Both the position numbers and the translations under genes were made by a program. The notes under the pieces are model-generated. The model searched no databases, was not told the DNA's origin, and saw only the letters and a list, made by a program, of their open reading frames with translations. A stretch of DNA of 64,000 nucleotides from Flavobacteriales bacterium (GTDB taxonomy: Bacteria; Bacteroidota; Bacteroidia; Flavobacteriales_D; Crocinitomicaceae): contig CANMHB010000007.1 in NCBI GenBank assembly GCA_947497485.1, positions 102,371 to 166,370 on the forward strand. Reading direction: 5' to 3'. Below are positions 17,889 to 26,707 of this stretch, in pieces (position 1 is the first letter of the stretch; each line of letters begins with the position of its first letter).

Positions 17889-20036
17889 ATGAGGCACCTT
17901 GTTAATTTAATTGTGGCATTGTTTTTTTGCAGCGCCTTCTATGCTCAACAAACGAAGCAAGATCCAAAATATTTGAGAGAGGCTAACAAAGCATTCGATG
18001 CCAAAAATTACTTTGATGCAAGTAAGAAATGTCAAGCTGCATTTAAAAAACTTGGAACCAAAGGCTCAATTAAGGATAAGGGAGCGATGGCTTTTAAAGT
18101 AGCTGAAAGTTACAGAAATCTTGAAATTTACGATAAGGCGAACGAGTGGTATAGCGTTTGTGTTGAGTTGAAATATTTCAACGAAAAGCCTGAAATTTAT
18201 TTCTTAAAAGGCGAAATGCAACGAATGTTAAAGGACTTTGATGGCGCAGTTAAAAGCTATAACGAGTTTAAAAAACTTTCCCCAAATGCTAGAAAACAAG
18301 AGGTGGAAACAGCCTTAGCAGCATGTGAGAAATACAAAGATTTTGATTTGAACGAACCCAAAGTAGTCGTAAAATGCGAAACGAAAATCAATACAAAGAA
18401 TTTCGATATGGCTCCAGCGTTTTACGACAAAAAAGGCAAGGTGATCTATTTTGGTTCAAGTAGAGATGAAAGTTTTGGTTCCGAAAGAGACCCGATTACT
18501 GGTGAAAAATACATGGACTTATATATGGCAACTTTTGATGACATGGGTAACCCAACTGGTGTAAAATCAATTGATTCAAAGGGAATAATAAATTCTGCTC
18601 AAAACGAAGGAACAGTTTGTTTTGACTCGAAAAAGAAAACAATGTTCTTTACACGATGCCCAAATGCTGCGAAAGCAAGTTTGGGATGTGATATATGGCG
18701 AGCTGATATCAATGGCGAAGAATATGAGAATATTGAAAAAATGAAATTAAAATCTGATAGCACTATTTCAGTTGGACACCCTTGTTTAACAGAGGATGGA
18801 ATGATGTTAATTTTTGCTTCTGATATGAAAGAGAGTGGTGGCACGAAAAGCCTAGGAGGAATGGATTTATGGTATGTTACTTTCGATAAAAAAGCAAAAA
18901 TTTGGGACTCGGTTCCAAAGAATATGGGCCCGGACTTCAACACATCGGGAAATGAACTATTCCCTTCTATTGGACCGAAAGGACAGTTGTATTTTGCTAG
19001 TAATGGTTGGCCTGGAATTGGTGGAATGGATATTTTTGAAGCTGAAAGGGTTTCCCAAACTGAAAATAAATGGAAAAACACGGTCAATAAAGGATATCCT
19101 TTTAATTCACCGGGTAACGATTACGCAATGTGTGACTTCGATGGAAAGTCTGGATTTTTCACCTCAGAAAGAAAAGCAGGTGCAGCGGTTGAATATGCTC
19201 CAGAAATTTGGAGTTTTTCTACACCACCGGATTTATATGATTTAAAAGTTGTTGTTTATGAAGTTGGGAAGAAAAATAAAAGAATTGAAGGTGCGAAAGT
19301 TGATGTTAATTGCACAACTTGTAAGGATCTGAAATGGGATGGTTTAACTGATGCGAAAGGAAGTACCGTGAAATGGGCTGATAAATCAAAAGGTGTTCGT
19401 TATATTACAGTTGATAATGACTACCAAATTATGGCTTCCAAACAAGGATATTATGAAAATAAAAAGGGAGCAAAAATTACGACAAAAGGTCTTGATCAAA
19501 GTCAAAGTTTCATCATTGAGATTCCTTTAATCCCAATCGGAGAAATTAGAACACCTGAAGTTCGCTATCCATTGGATCAGTGGTCCTTTATAAATGATGC
19601 AACATGTATGTCGAATGACTCACTTAAGTTTTTAGCTGATCTTTTAACTGAGAATCCAAACGTAACAATTGATTTGTTCTCTCATACTGATGCGCGTGAC
19701 ACGGAAATTCACAACAAAGCTCTTTCTGATAACAGAGCGAAGGCAGTATATAAATATTTAGTTGAGCAAAAAGGTATAGATCCAAGAAGAATTCGACCAG
19801 AGGGTAAAGGTGAATCAGATCCTGCAAAATGGAAAGATGAAACAGGTAAAGAAGTTGTATTAACGGAAGAATATATTAATCAATTCAAAACTTCGGACAA
19901 AGCGAAGTTTGAAAAATTACACCAAATTAACCGTCGAACTACAGCTAAAATCACAAGCGTAGATTTTGATCCAGCAACCTCTAAAATTGTTGCAGATCCG
20001 AAGTGGAAAGAATTTACTTCTCCTCTTCCAAGATAA
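17889..20036 (+). CDS. TPR-propeller-CRD-OmpA protein, PorE-like T9SS component
   Basis: 715 aa. Signal peptide to about residue 20. The order of domains is TPR-like helices (about 25-145), WD40/PD40 propeller blades (about 165-440; GKVIYFGSSRDESFG, LIFASDMKESGG, GQLYFASNGWPGIGGMDIFEAE), a carboxypeptidase-regulatory-like beta-sandwich (about 450-545) and a C-terminal OmpA peptidoglycan-binding domain (about 560-700; VTIDLFSHTDARD, NRAKAVYKYLVEQKGI). This matches P. gingivalis PorE, which ties the T9SS trans-envelope complex to peptidoglycan; gliding-associated OmpA proteins beside sprF-like genes share it, but no sprF is here. The start codon is the only ATG near the promoter. Confidence 0.7.
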   Translation: MRHLVNLIVALFFCSAFYAQQTKQDPKYLREANKAFDAKNYFDASKKCQAAFKKLGTKGSIKDKGAMAFKVAESYRNLEIYDKANEWYSVCVELKYFNEKPEIYFLKGEMQRMLKDFDGAVKSYNEFKKLSPNARKQEVETALAACEKYKDFDLNEPKVVVKCETKINTKNFDMAPAFYDKKGKVIYFGSSRDESFGSERDPITGEKYMDLYMATFDDMGNPTGVKSIDSKGIINSAQNEGTVCFDSKKKTMFFTRCPNAAKASLGCDIWRADINGEEYENIEKMKLKSDSTISVGHPCLTEDGMMLIFASDMKESGGTKSLGGMDLWYVTFDKKAKIWDSVPKNMGPDFNTSGNELFPSIGPKGQLYFASNGWPGIGGMDIFEAERVSQTENKWKNTVNKGYPFNSPGNDYAMCDFDGKSGFFTSERKAGAAVEYAPEIWSFSTPPDLYDLKVVVYEVGKKNKRIEGAKVDVNCTTCKDLKWDGLTDAKGSTVKWADKSKGVRYITVDNDYQIMASKQGYYENKKGAKITTKGLDQSQSFIIEIPLIPIGEIRTPEVRYPLDQWSFINDATCMSNDSLKFLADLLTENPNVTIDLFSHTDARDTEIHNKALSDNRAKAVYKYLVEQKGIDPRRIRPEGKGESDPAKWKDETGKEVVLTEEYINQFKTSDKAKFEKLHQINRRTTAKITSVDFDPATSKIVADPKWKEFTSPLPR

Positions 20037-20044
20037 ATTATCAA

Positions 20045-20070
20045 GGCGTTCTTCGGAACGCTTTTTTTTT
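20045..20070 (+). terminator. Intrinsic terminator with UUCG tetraloop
   Basis: GCGTTC (20046-20051), loop TTCG, GAACGC (20056-20061), followed by nine T. It ends the PorE-like transcript 9 bp after the stop codon. The next gene starts at 20098. Confidence 0.92.
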
Positions 20071-20097
20071 GTATATTCATTTGTAAAAAATTTTACA

Positions 20098-21216
20098 ATG
20101 AATGAACGCTACTTACATCATTTATGGAAAAATAAACTTCTACCATTCCATAAGTTAAAAACTATCGACAATAAGGAAATTCAATATGTGAACCCCGGAT
20201 TTCATAACGAAAATGAAAGCGGTCCAGATTTCACAATGGCAAAATTGAAAATTGATGATCTCATGTGGATTGGTTCTGTTGAAATACACGTTTTCTCATC
20301 TGATTGGTATAAGCATAAACATCATATTGATAAGGCATATGAAAATGTTATTCTCCATGTTGTATATGAACACGATAAAAGTGTCGAAATAACTAATCGT
20401 GTAATACCAACCATCGAATTAAAACCATTTATAGATCTTAATCATTTTAATCGTTTTTTAAATTTTTATAAGTCGCCAAAATTTCCATGCAAGTTTAATT
20501 TTTATGAATATTCCAAAACGGAGTTACCCAAAATGATCGAACTCGCCGTTGAAGGAAGATTATTGCGAAAAATAGCCGAGTTTTCTTCCCGATTAAATTC
20601 TGACTCACATAGGTTATATTTATTGACAGCACATTCATTTGGGTCATCGGTTAATAAGCAACCATTTGAACAATTTGCAAATAATTATTCCCTTGAGAGA
20701 ATTTATGCATTACTCAAGAATAACAACATTGACAAATTAACAAATCAATTATGGGGCGAGGTGAAGAATTATAATTGGAAAACAAAGGGACTTCACGCAG
20801 CGTCTATTCCTTTCAAGCGATTTGAGCAGTTCATTAAATTTATAACTAATGCTGATTTAAATTTTCCATTTTGGAGTCTTCCTGCATCGTTAATTATACT
20901 GCATTTTCAAAATGAATTTTATAAAGTAGAAATAACTAGTAAAATTATTATCAATGGTTTTTTAATTAACGTGCTTTCGCCAATTATTTATCATAAAGGA
21001 ATTGAAGAAAATAGGTTAGACCTAAAGATAAAGGCTATTCAGATTTTGAAAAACACCAATCCAGAGTCAAATCGTTTCACCAGGATATGGGAAGAATTAG
21101 GCGTTAAGCCTCAAAACGCCTATGATTCACAAGGTCTTTTGGAAATTTATCAGCAACTTTGTACAAGAAAAGATTGTTTAAATTGTCTGATTGGTAAAAA
21201 TGTACTGAAATTATGA
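20098..21216 (+). CDS. DUF2851 family protein
   Basis: 372 aa from ATG 20098 (MNERYLHHLWKNKLL); a longer frame open from 19966 runs through the terminator and the preceding gene and is not real. DUF2851 is recognised by NPGFHNENESGPDF, WIGSVEIHVFSSDWYKHKHH and a C-terminal cysteine cluster CTRKDCLNCLIG. Function is not established. The Glu/His-rich N-terminal half resembles a nuclease-like active-site layout (inference). Its stop overlaps the start of the PspC-domain gene (ATGA), so it leads an operon with a membrane stress protein and a potassium channel. Confidence 0.85.
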   Translation: MNERYLHHLWKNKLLPFHKLKTIDNKEIQYVNPGFHNENESGPDFTMAKLKIDDLMWIGSVEIHVFSSDWYKHKHHIDKAYENVILHVVYEHDKSVEITNRVIPTIELKPFIDLNHFNRFLNFYKSPKFPCKFNFYEYSKTELPKMIELAVEGRLLRKIAEFSSRLNSDSHRLYLLTAHSFGSSVNKQPFEQFANNYSLERIYALLKNNNIDKLTNQLWGEVKNYNWKTKGLHAASIPFKRFEQFIKFITNADLNFPFWSLPASLIILHFQNEFYKVEITSKIIINGFLINVLSPIIYHKGIEENRLDLKIKAIQILKNTNPESNRFTRIWEELGVKPQNAYDSQGLLEIYQQLCTRKDCLNCLIGKNVLKL

Positions 21217-21452
21217 AACGATTTTTCCAAAAGGTTATTTTCTTTTTTGAAATGCAATCTTATGGTGTATGTGAATGGTGGGCTCGAAAACTAGGCATTC
21301 AATCTACAAAAGTTAGACTAGGTTTTATCTATTTTTCCTTTATTGCACTTGGTTCTCCAATCGTAATCTATTTGATAATGGCGTGGATTCTTGAGCATAA
21401 GCACTATTTTCAGTTGAAGGCAAAAAGAAAACGTTCGATTTGGGAATTATGA
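21213..21452 (+). CDS. PspC-domain small membrane protein
   Basis: 79 aa. Residues 17-75 form a PspC-type unit: YGVCEWWARKLGIQSTKVRLGFIYFSF, a transmembrane helix, VIYLIMAWILEHKHYF. It is preceded by a short N-terminal extension and has a basic tail. PspC homologues sense or stabilise the inner membrane; here there is no PspA or PspF. It is translationally coupled by 4-bp overlaps both to DUF2851 upstream and to the K+ channel downstream. Confidence 0.85.
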   Translation: MKRFFQKVIFFFEMQSYGVCEWWARKLGIQSTKVRLGFIYFSFIALGSPIVIYLIMAWILEHKHYFQLKAKRKRSIWEL

Positions 21453-22459
21453 CACATTGGAAAATATTTAGAAGGTTTTATTTCATTGCATTTCTATTGC
21501 TTCTAATCTTTTCAATAGGCGTAGGTGGCTTCATGATTATCGAAAATTGGAATTTCTTCGATTCTTTTTACATGACCGTTATTACGATTACAACGGTAGG
21601 ATTTGGAGAAATTCATCCTTTGAGTAGTGTTGGCAGAATTTTCACTTCATTTTTGATTCTAGGGACTTTTGGTACTTTCGCTTATTTAATTTCAACAATC
21701 ACTTCATTAATTGCATCGGGAGAATTAGGGAGAAATATAAAAAAGTATAAATTAATCGACCAAATAAATGTTATGGAAAATCATGTTGTTGTATGTGGAT
21801 TAGGACGAGTTGGAATTCAAGTGGCCAATGATTTAAAATTTGCTGGTTTTCAAGTTATCGTTATAGAAGAAAAAACAGAAGGCAAACAGGATTTATTAAA
21901 CTCGTTTCCTTCAGTTTCAGGTGATGCAACGCGCGATGAGGTATTAAACCAAGCTAATATTGAGAAAGCACGTTCATTGATTGCTTGTTTACCAAACGAT
22001 GCTGACAACCTATTCATTGTTTTAACAGCGAAGGCAATAAACCCAAATCTTCAAATAATTTCGCGAGCATCTCAAAGATCTTCGGTTGCCAAAATAAAAA
22101 TGGCAGGGGCGCATCATGTAATTATGCCTGATTCAATTGGTGGAACCCACATGGCCTCAATAGTTTCAACACCAGAAGTTATCGAATTTTTGGATCAAAT
22201 TCGATTAGAAGGCCAACATGGCGCCAATATTGAAGGGATTTCTTTTGATCAATTACCAGAAAAATATAGAGGAAAAACATTGTTGGAATTGGATTTAAAA
22301 AAACAAACAGGCGCCACCATCGTTGGATTCAAATCAAATGATGGAACTTATGCAATTAATCCAGAGGAATCAACGCGTATTGAAGAAAAGTCAACTTTAT
22401 TTGTTTTGGGAAATGCTCAACAAATTAGAAATGTAAATCAGTTTTTTGAATTAATATAG
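21449..22459 (+). CDS. Two-TM potassium channel with RCK (TrkA-N/TrkA-C) domain
   Basis: 336 aa from ATG 21449 (overlapping the PspC stop); an in-frame TTG at 21440 is less likely. TM1 is about 12-30, the selectivity filter TTVGFGE at 48-54, TM2 about 63-85, then a Rossmann RCK-N domain (VVVCGLGRVGIQVA, ~113-126; VSGDATRDEVL) and an RCK-C/TrkA-C domain from about 250. This is an MthK/Kch-like ligand-gated K+ channel. The filter reads TVGFG, a normal K+ variant. It sits in an operon with PspC, consistent with a membrane-stress or ion-homeostasis link, which is inference. Confidence 0.93.
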   Translation: MTHWKIFRRFYFIAFLLLLIFSIGVGGFMIIENWNFFDSFYMTVITITTVGFGEIHPLSSVGRIFTSFLILGTFGTFAYLISTITSLIASGELGRNIKKYKLIDQINVMENHVVVCGLGRVGIQVANDLKFAGFQVIVIEEKTEGKQDLLNSFPSVSGDATRDEVLNQANIEKARSLIACLPNDADNLFIVLTAKAINPNLQIISRASQRSSVAKIKMAGAHHVIMPDSIGGTHMASIVSTPEVIEFLDQIRLEGQHGANIEGISFDQLPEKYRGKTLLELDLKKQTGATIVGFKSNDGTYAINPEESTRIEEKSTLFVLGNAQQIRNVNQFFELI

Positions 22460-22466
22460 GCTCAAA

Positions 22467-23348
22467 ATGAAGATATTAATCACAGGAAGTAACGGTCTTT
22501 TAGGACAAAAAATAGTTAAACAATTAACTAAAAGAGGAATAGATTTTTTGGCTACCTCAAAGGGAGAAAATAGAAATCCCGATTGCGATGAAACCAAATA
22601 TGCTTCTATGGATATTTGTTCCGAAAGTGATATTTTGAGTGTTTTTAATTCTTATTTACCAACGCATATTATTCATACTGCAGCAATTACAAACGTAGAT
22701 GCTTGTGAACTTAATCCTAAGGATTGTGTTGAGGTAAATGTAGAAGCAACGCTGAAACTTTTCAATACTGCTAAATCTATCAGGGCGCATTTTCAACTTT
22801 TATCAACTGATTTTATTTTTGATGGCCAAAAGGGAAACTACAAAGAAGAAGATCAACCGAATCCATTGAGCGAGTATGCTAAATCAAAAGTAGATGCAGA
22901 AAAAATAGTATTGACAGATGGTTATTCTAATTTCTCAATTGTTCGAACGATAATTGTTTATGGATTTGGAAATAATCTTTCGAGAACAAATATTGTTTGT
23001 TGGGCAAAGGACGCTTTAAGCAAGGGTGATCCAATGAACATTATCGATGATCAATTTCGTGCACCAACATGGGCTGATGATTTGGCTTGGGCGTGCATTC
23101 GAATTTGCGAATTGGAAAAGGTCGGAATTTATCACATTTCTGGTCCAGAAACGATGTCTATTTTCGAAATAGTTCAACGAGTAGCATTACATTTTGGATT
23201 ATCAACAACCACTTTGAATAGAACGGACAGTAGTACGCTAAATCAACCAGCAAAGAGGCCGCCAAAAACCGGGTTTGATTTATCCAAAGCGCGATTAGAT
23301 CTTGGTTATAACCCAAAATCATTGGAACAAACACTGGATTTGTTGTAA
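22467..23348 (+). CDS. SDR-family NAD(P)-dependent oxidoreductase, RmlD-like
   Basis: 293 aa, extended short-chain dehydrogenase fold. Glycine motif ITGSNGLLGQ (5-14), STDFIFDG (113-120) and catalytic Tyr137-x-x-x-Lys141 (SEYAKSK) match dTDP-4-dehydrorhamnose reductase (RmlD) and similar sugar-nucleotide reductases. No rml partner genes are adjacent, so the substrate is open. It follows the K+ channel by 7 bp and probably ends that operon. Confidence 0.8.
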   Translation: MKILITGSNGLLGQKIVKQLTKRGIDFLATSKGENRNPDCDETKYASMDICSESDILSVFNSYLPTHIIHTAAITNVDACELNPKDCVEVNVEATLKLFNTAKSIRAHFQLLSTDFIFDGQKGNYKEEDQPNPLSEYAKSKVDAEKIVLTDGYSNFSIVRTIIVYGFGNNLSRTNIVCWAKDALSKGDPMNIIDDQFRAPTWADDLAWACIRICELEKVGIYHISGPETMSIFEIVQRVALHFGLSTTTLNRTDSSTLNQPAKRPPKTGFDLSKARLDLGYNPKSLEQTLDLL

Positions 23349-23356
23349 CTATTCAT

Positions 23357-23386
23357 TTGTTTTTCTTTGAGATTAGTTTATCTTTA
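23357..23386 (+). promoter_or_regulatory. Candidate promoter of the APC permease operon
   Basis: TTG (23357-23359), a 19-bp spacer, then TATCTTTA (23379-23386), one base from the TAnnTTTG consensus. The spacing is in the usual range. The ATG is at 23414. Confidence 0.5.
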
Positions 23387-23413
23387 ACCCGTCAATCAAA
23401 AATTTAATATAAA

Positions 23414-25237
23414 ATGGCAAAAAGTCCTTGGCGTAAAAAACCAATTTCTGCTTTTGAAGCAGATATGAAAAAAAATGATTTAAATCGTATTCTGGGTCGA
23501 TGGGGATTAACATCGCTTGGAATTGGTGCTATCATTGGAGGTGGAATATTTACATTAACTGGAATCGCGGCTCATGACCATGCTGGCCCTGCTTTAGCTT
23601 TAGCCTTTGTAATTGCAGGCGTGGGCTGTTTATTTGCATCGCTATGTTATGCCGAATTTTCTGCTGTTTTGCCTGTTGAAGGATCTGCTTATGCGTATTC
23701 TTATGGAACTGTAGGAGAGATTTTTGCTTGGATTATTGGTTGGAATTTAATTTTAGAATACATGATGGGTGCTACCACCGTTGCAGTTAGTTGGAGCGGC
23801 TATTTTGGCAAACTGCTCGATTTGATTCATGTTCATTTACCTATTTGGTTAATGATGGATTATTCAACGGCTAAAGCTACAGTTGCTGATGCTATTGGCG
23901 TAACACAAATTCAAGACTATTTATTGTCTGTACAACCAAAAATGGACTTTAAATTATTGAGTCAAGCTCTAGTTGAAAAAAAGGAAGCTTTAAAGGCTTT
24001 AAACGTGGGCAGTAGCAAAGAAGTTATTGAACATATTCAATCACAACTTCCTGATATGGCAACGATAAAGAATAGCCTGAAAAATTCAAAAGAAGCCTAT
24101 TCATTAATTAAAGAAGCTAAAAGTCCAACAACTCTAATTGATTTAGCTAACGGATCAAATGCTGCTGAATTAAATAAGCATTATTCGAGTATTAATTTGC
24201 CTGGATTTGCGGTAAACTTACCTGCCTTTTTGATAACATGGGTAGTAACTTCAATTTTGGTTAAAGGAATTAAAGAAGCGGCAAAAACGAATAATATCAT
24301 CGTTGTTCTTAAAGTTTTGGTAGTATTATTTGTAATCATAGCCGGGGCTATGTACGTGAACACAGCAAACTGGACTCCTTTTATTCCAAATGAATATGTT
24401 GATTACAAGGGCGAATCACACTTTGGTATGAGTGGAGTTTTAACGGCTGCGACGATTGTCTTTTTTGCTTACATCGGTTTCGATGCTGTTTCCACACAAG
24501 CGGGAGAGGCAAAGAATCCTAAAAAAGATATTCCTTTTGCCATTATTGCGTCATTAATTATTTGTACCGTTCTATATATACTTGTCTCATTGGTATTAAC
24601 TGGAATGGTTAAATATAGCGAATTAGATATGCGTGCTCCAGTTGCTTCTGCATTTTCTGGCGTTGGTTTAACATGGGCTGTATATATCATTGTTATTGCC
24701 GCAACTGCTGGTCTAATCTCGGTAATGCTCGTAATGATGCTAGGTCAAACTAGAATTTTCTTAGGAATGGCAAAAGATGGTCTTTTACCAAAAAATATCT
24801 TTGGTAAAATTCATCCTAAATTTAAAACACCAGCTCGAAGCACAATTTTAGTAGGAGCAATTATTTCAATCGTTGCTGCAGTAACGCCAATTAACAGTGT
24901 TTCTGAAATGTGCTCAATGGGAACTTTACTCGCATTTGCTATGATTTCAATTGCTGTCGTAGTTCTTCGTGTAAAACAACCAAATTTAGAACGTCCATTT
25001 AAAACCCCACTACTATTTATTGTTGGTCCGCTCGGTGCAGCATTCAATATTTCCTTGATGTATTTTGTTCGTCCCGAAACTTGGGTTGCTTTTCTTTGCT
25101 GGTCTTCACTTGGAATTATTGTATATTTCCTTTACTCCAGAAATCATAGTAATTTAAATGACTTAGAATTGGAGAATTCTCTTCGTGGTCACGACGCAAT
25201 CTTAAATGCTTCAGAAGATAATACTGAGCAAGATTAA
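23414..25237 (+). CDS. APC-family amino-acid permease with a long hydrophilic insertion
   Basis: 607 aa. The N-terminal cytoplasmic tail precedes LGIGAIIGGGIFTLTGIAAHDHAGPAL, the APC TM1 motif, and later SFDAVSTQAGEAKNPKKDIP-type signature residues (FDAVSTQAGEAKNP). About 12 membrane segments are seen. A soluble-looking insertion (residues ~150-260, helical, Lys/Glu rich, e.g. LVEKKEALKALNVGSSKEV) separates two membrane segments, which lengthens the protein compared with the usual ~460-500 aa. It probably imports cationic or other amino acids in exchange. It is followed by a second APC permease 23 bp later. Confidence 0.88.
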   Translation: MAKSPWRKKPISAFEADMKKNDLNRILGRWGLTSLGIGAIIGGGIFTLTGIAAHDHAGPALALAFVIAGVGCLFASLCYAEFSAVLPVEGSAYAYSYGTVGEIFAWIIGWNLILEYMMGATTVAVSWSGYFGKLLDLIHVHLPIWLMMDYSTAKATVADAIGVTQIQDYLLSVQPKMDFKLLSQALVEKKEALKALNVGSSKEVIEHIQSQLPDMATIKNSLKNSKEAYSLIKEAKSPTTLIDLANGSNAAELNKHYSSINLPGFAVNLPAFLITWVVTSILVKGIKEAAKTNNIIVVLKVLVVLFVIIAGAMYVNTANWTPFIPNEYVDYKGESHFGMSGVLTAATIVFFAYIGFDAVSTQAGEAKNPKKDIPFAIIASLIICTVLYILVSLVLTGMVKYSELDMRAPVASAFSGVGLTWAVYIIVIAATAGLISVMLVMMLGQTRIFLGMAKDGLLPKNIFGKIHPKFKTPARSTILVGAIISIVAAVTPINSVSEMCSMGTLLAFAMISIAVVVLRVKQPNLERPFKTPLLFIVGPLGAAFNISLMYFVRPETWVAFLCWSSLGIIVYFLYSRNHSNLNDLELENSLRGHDAILNASEDNTEQD

Positions 25238-25260
25238 TCAGCTCCGAACTCGGATTTATA

Positions 25261-26703
25261 ATGAGTGAAAATTTCAAACGAAGCCTGGGATTAGTAGATG
25301 CCACTAGTCTTGTTGCAGGCTCTATGATTGGCTCAGGTATTTTCATTGTGACAACAATAATGATGCGTGATATTGGTTCCGCGGGTTGGCTAATAGTGCT
25401 TTGGGTTTTAACGGGAGTGATAACTGTTTTTGCAGCATTAAGTTATGGTGAATTAGCCGGAATGATGCCCGGAGCAGGTGGGCAGTACGTTTACATACAA
25501 CGAGCCTATGGTAAAATGGCATCTTTTCTTTATGGTTGGACCGTTTTTAGCGTTATTCAAACGGGCGTAATTGCAGCTGTAGCTGTAGCTTTCGCAAAAT
25601 ATTCGGCCGTTTTTTTTCCGAGCCTAAATAATGTATTCATAGAAATAACAGGTTTTGTAAAAATCACCTTCGGACAACTAATTTCAATCAGCAGTATTGT
25701 ATTACTTACTCTTCTAAATACAGGGGGCGTTCAGAATGGAAAATGGTTGCAACTTATTTTCACTGGTGCCAAGCTAATAGCCTTATTTGGATTGATTATT
25801 TTGGGATTAATAGTTGGTCTTAAATCAAATACGTTCGCAGAAAATTTTCACAATATGTGGGAAGCAAAAAAAACGATTATTGATGAAAGTAATGACATTC
25901 AAATTATTCCCTTGACTGGGTTTGCATTGGCAGGAGCATTGGGAGCCACAATTATCAATTCTTTATTCTCTTCAGACGCTTGGAATAATGTTACCTTCAT
26001 CGCGGGAGAAATCAAAAATCCACAGAAAAATATTCCCCGTAGTTTGTTTCTTGGAACCTTGATTGTAACAATCATCTATATACTTGCTAATTTAGCCTAT
26101 TTGGCGTTGTTGCCAATTCAAGGCTCGCCAAGCGCTGAGGATCCGATCGGACAAGGGATTTTATTTGCATTTGATGAAAGGCTCGGATCGAGTGCAGCTT
26201 CTGTTATTTTTGGAACAACTGGAGTTTTTCTAATGGCAGCGCTTATAATGATATCCACATTCGGTTGTAATAATGGGTTAATTTTAGCTGGTTCTCGCCT
26301 GTTTTATGCGATGTCTAAGGATGGACTATTTTTCAAGCAAGCATCATCGTTAAACAAAAAAGCTGTTCCTGCTGTCGCATTATGGATTCAATGTATTTGG
26401 GCCTCAGTTCTATGCCTTTCTGGAAAATATGGAGACTTATTGGTATATAGTACTTTTGCATCTTTATTGTTTTACATTCTTACGATAGGTGGCATTTTTA
26501 TTTTAAGAAAAAAAGAACCATATGCAGATCGGCCATATAAGGCATTTGGTTATCCCGTAATTCCTGCGCTTTATATCCTATTAACGTTAGCAATTTGTAT
26601 TGATTTACTTATTTATGATCCAGTGAATGCAGGAATAGGATTGTTCATCGTGTTTTTAGGCGTTCCATTTTACTTTTTTGCCAATAGAAGTTCAGTAACT
26701 TAA
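25261..26703 (+). CDS. APC-family amino-acid permease
   Basis: 480 aa, normal family length, 12 predicted membrane segments. TM1 motif ATSLVAGSMIGSGIFIV (14-30), later ALAGALGATIINSLFSSDAWNNVTFIAGEIKNPQKNIP, the conserved NVTFIAGEIKNP segment that follows TM6. It resembles LAT-type exchangers of neutral amino acids rather than its upstream neighbour, and is not a simple duplicate of it: the two share only the family motifs. Second gene of the operon. Confidence 0.9.
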   Translation: MSENFKRSLGLVDATSLVAGSMIGSGIFIVTTIMMRDIGSAGWLIVLWVLTGVITVFAALSYGELAGMMPGAGGQYVYIQRAYGKMASFLYGWTVFSVIQTGVIAAVAVAFAKYSAVFFPSLNNVFIEITGFVKITFGQLISISSIVLLTLLNTGGVQNGKWLQLIFTGAKLIALFGLIILGLIVGLKSNTFAENFHNMWEAKKTIIDESNDIQIIPLTGFALAGALGATIINSLFSSDAWNNVTFIAGEIKNPQKNIPRSLFLGTLIVTIIYILANLAYLALLPIQGSPSAEDPIGQGILFAFDERLGSSAASVIFGTTGVFLMAALIMISTFGCNNGLILAGSRLFYAMSKDGLFFKQASSLNKKAVPAVALWIQCIWASVLCLSGKYGDLLVYSTFASLLFYILTIGGIFILRKKEPYADRPYKAFGYPVIPALYILLTLAICIDLLIYDPVNAGIGLFIVFLGVPFYFFANRSSVT

Positions 26704-26707
26704 GTTC

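Noticed and set aside
18599..19087. 162-aa open frame on the minus strand inside the PorE-like gene
   Set aside because: It is antisense to a well-supported coding region, has no family motif and no sensible start context.
19966..20097. Upstream extension of the DUF2851 reading frame
   Set aside because: It runs through the terminator hairpin and the end of the previous gene in another frame; the ATG at 20098 gives the family N-terminus.
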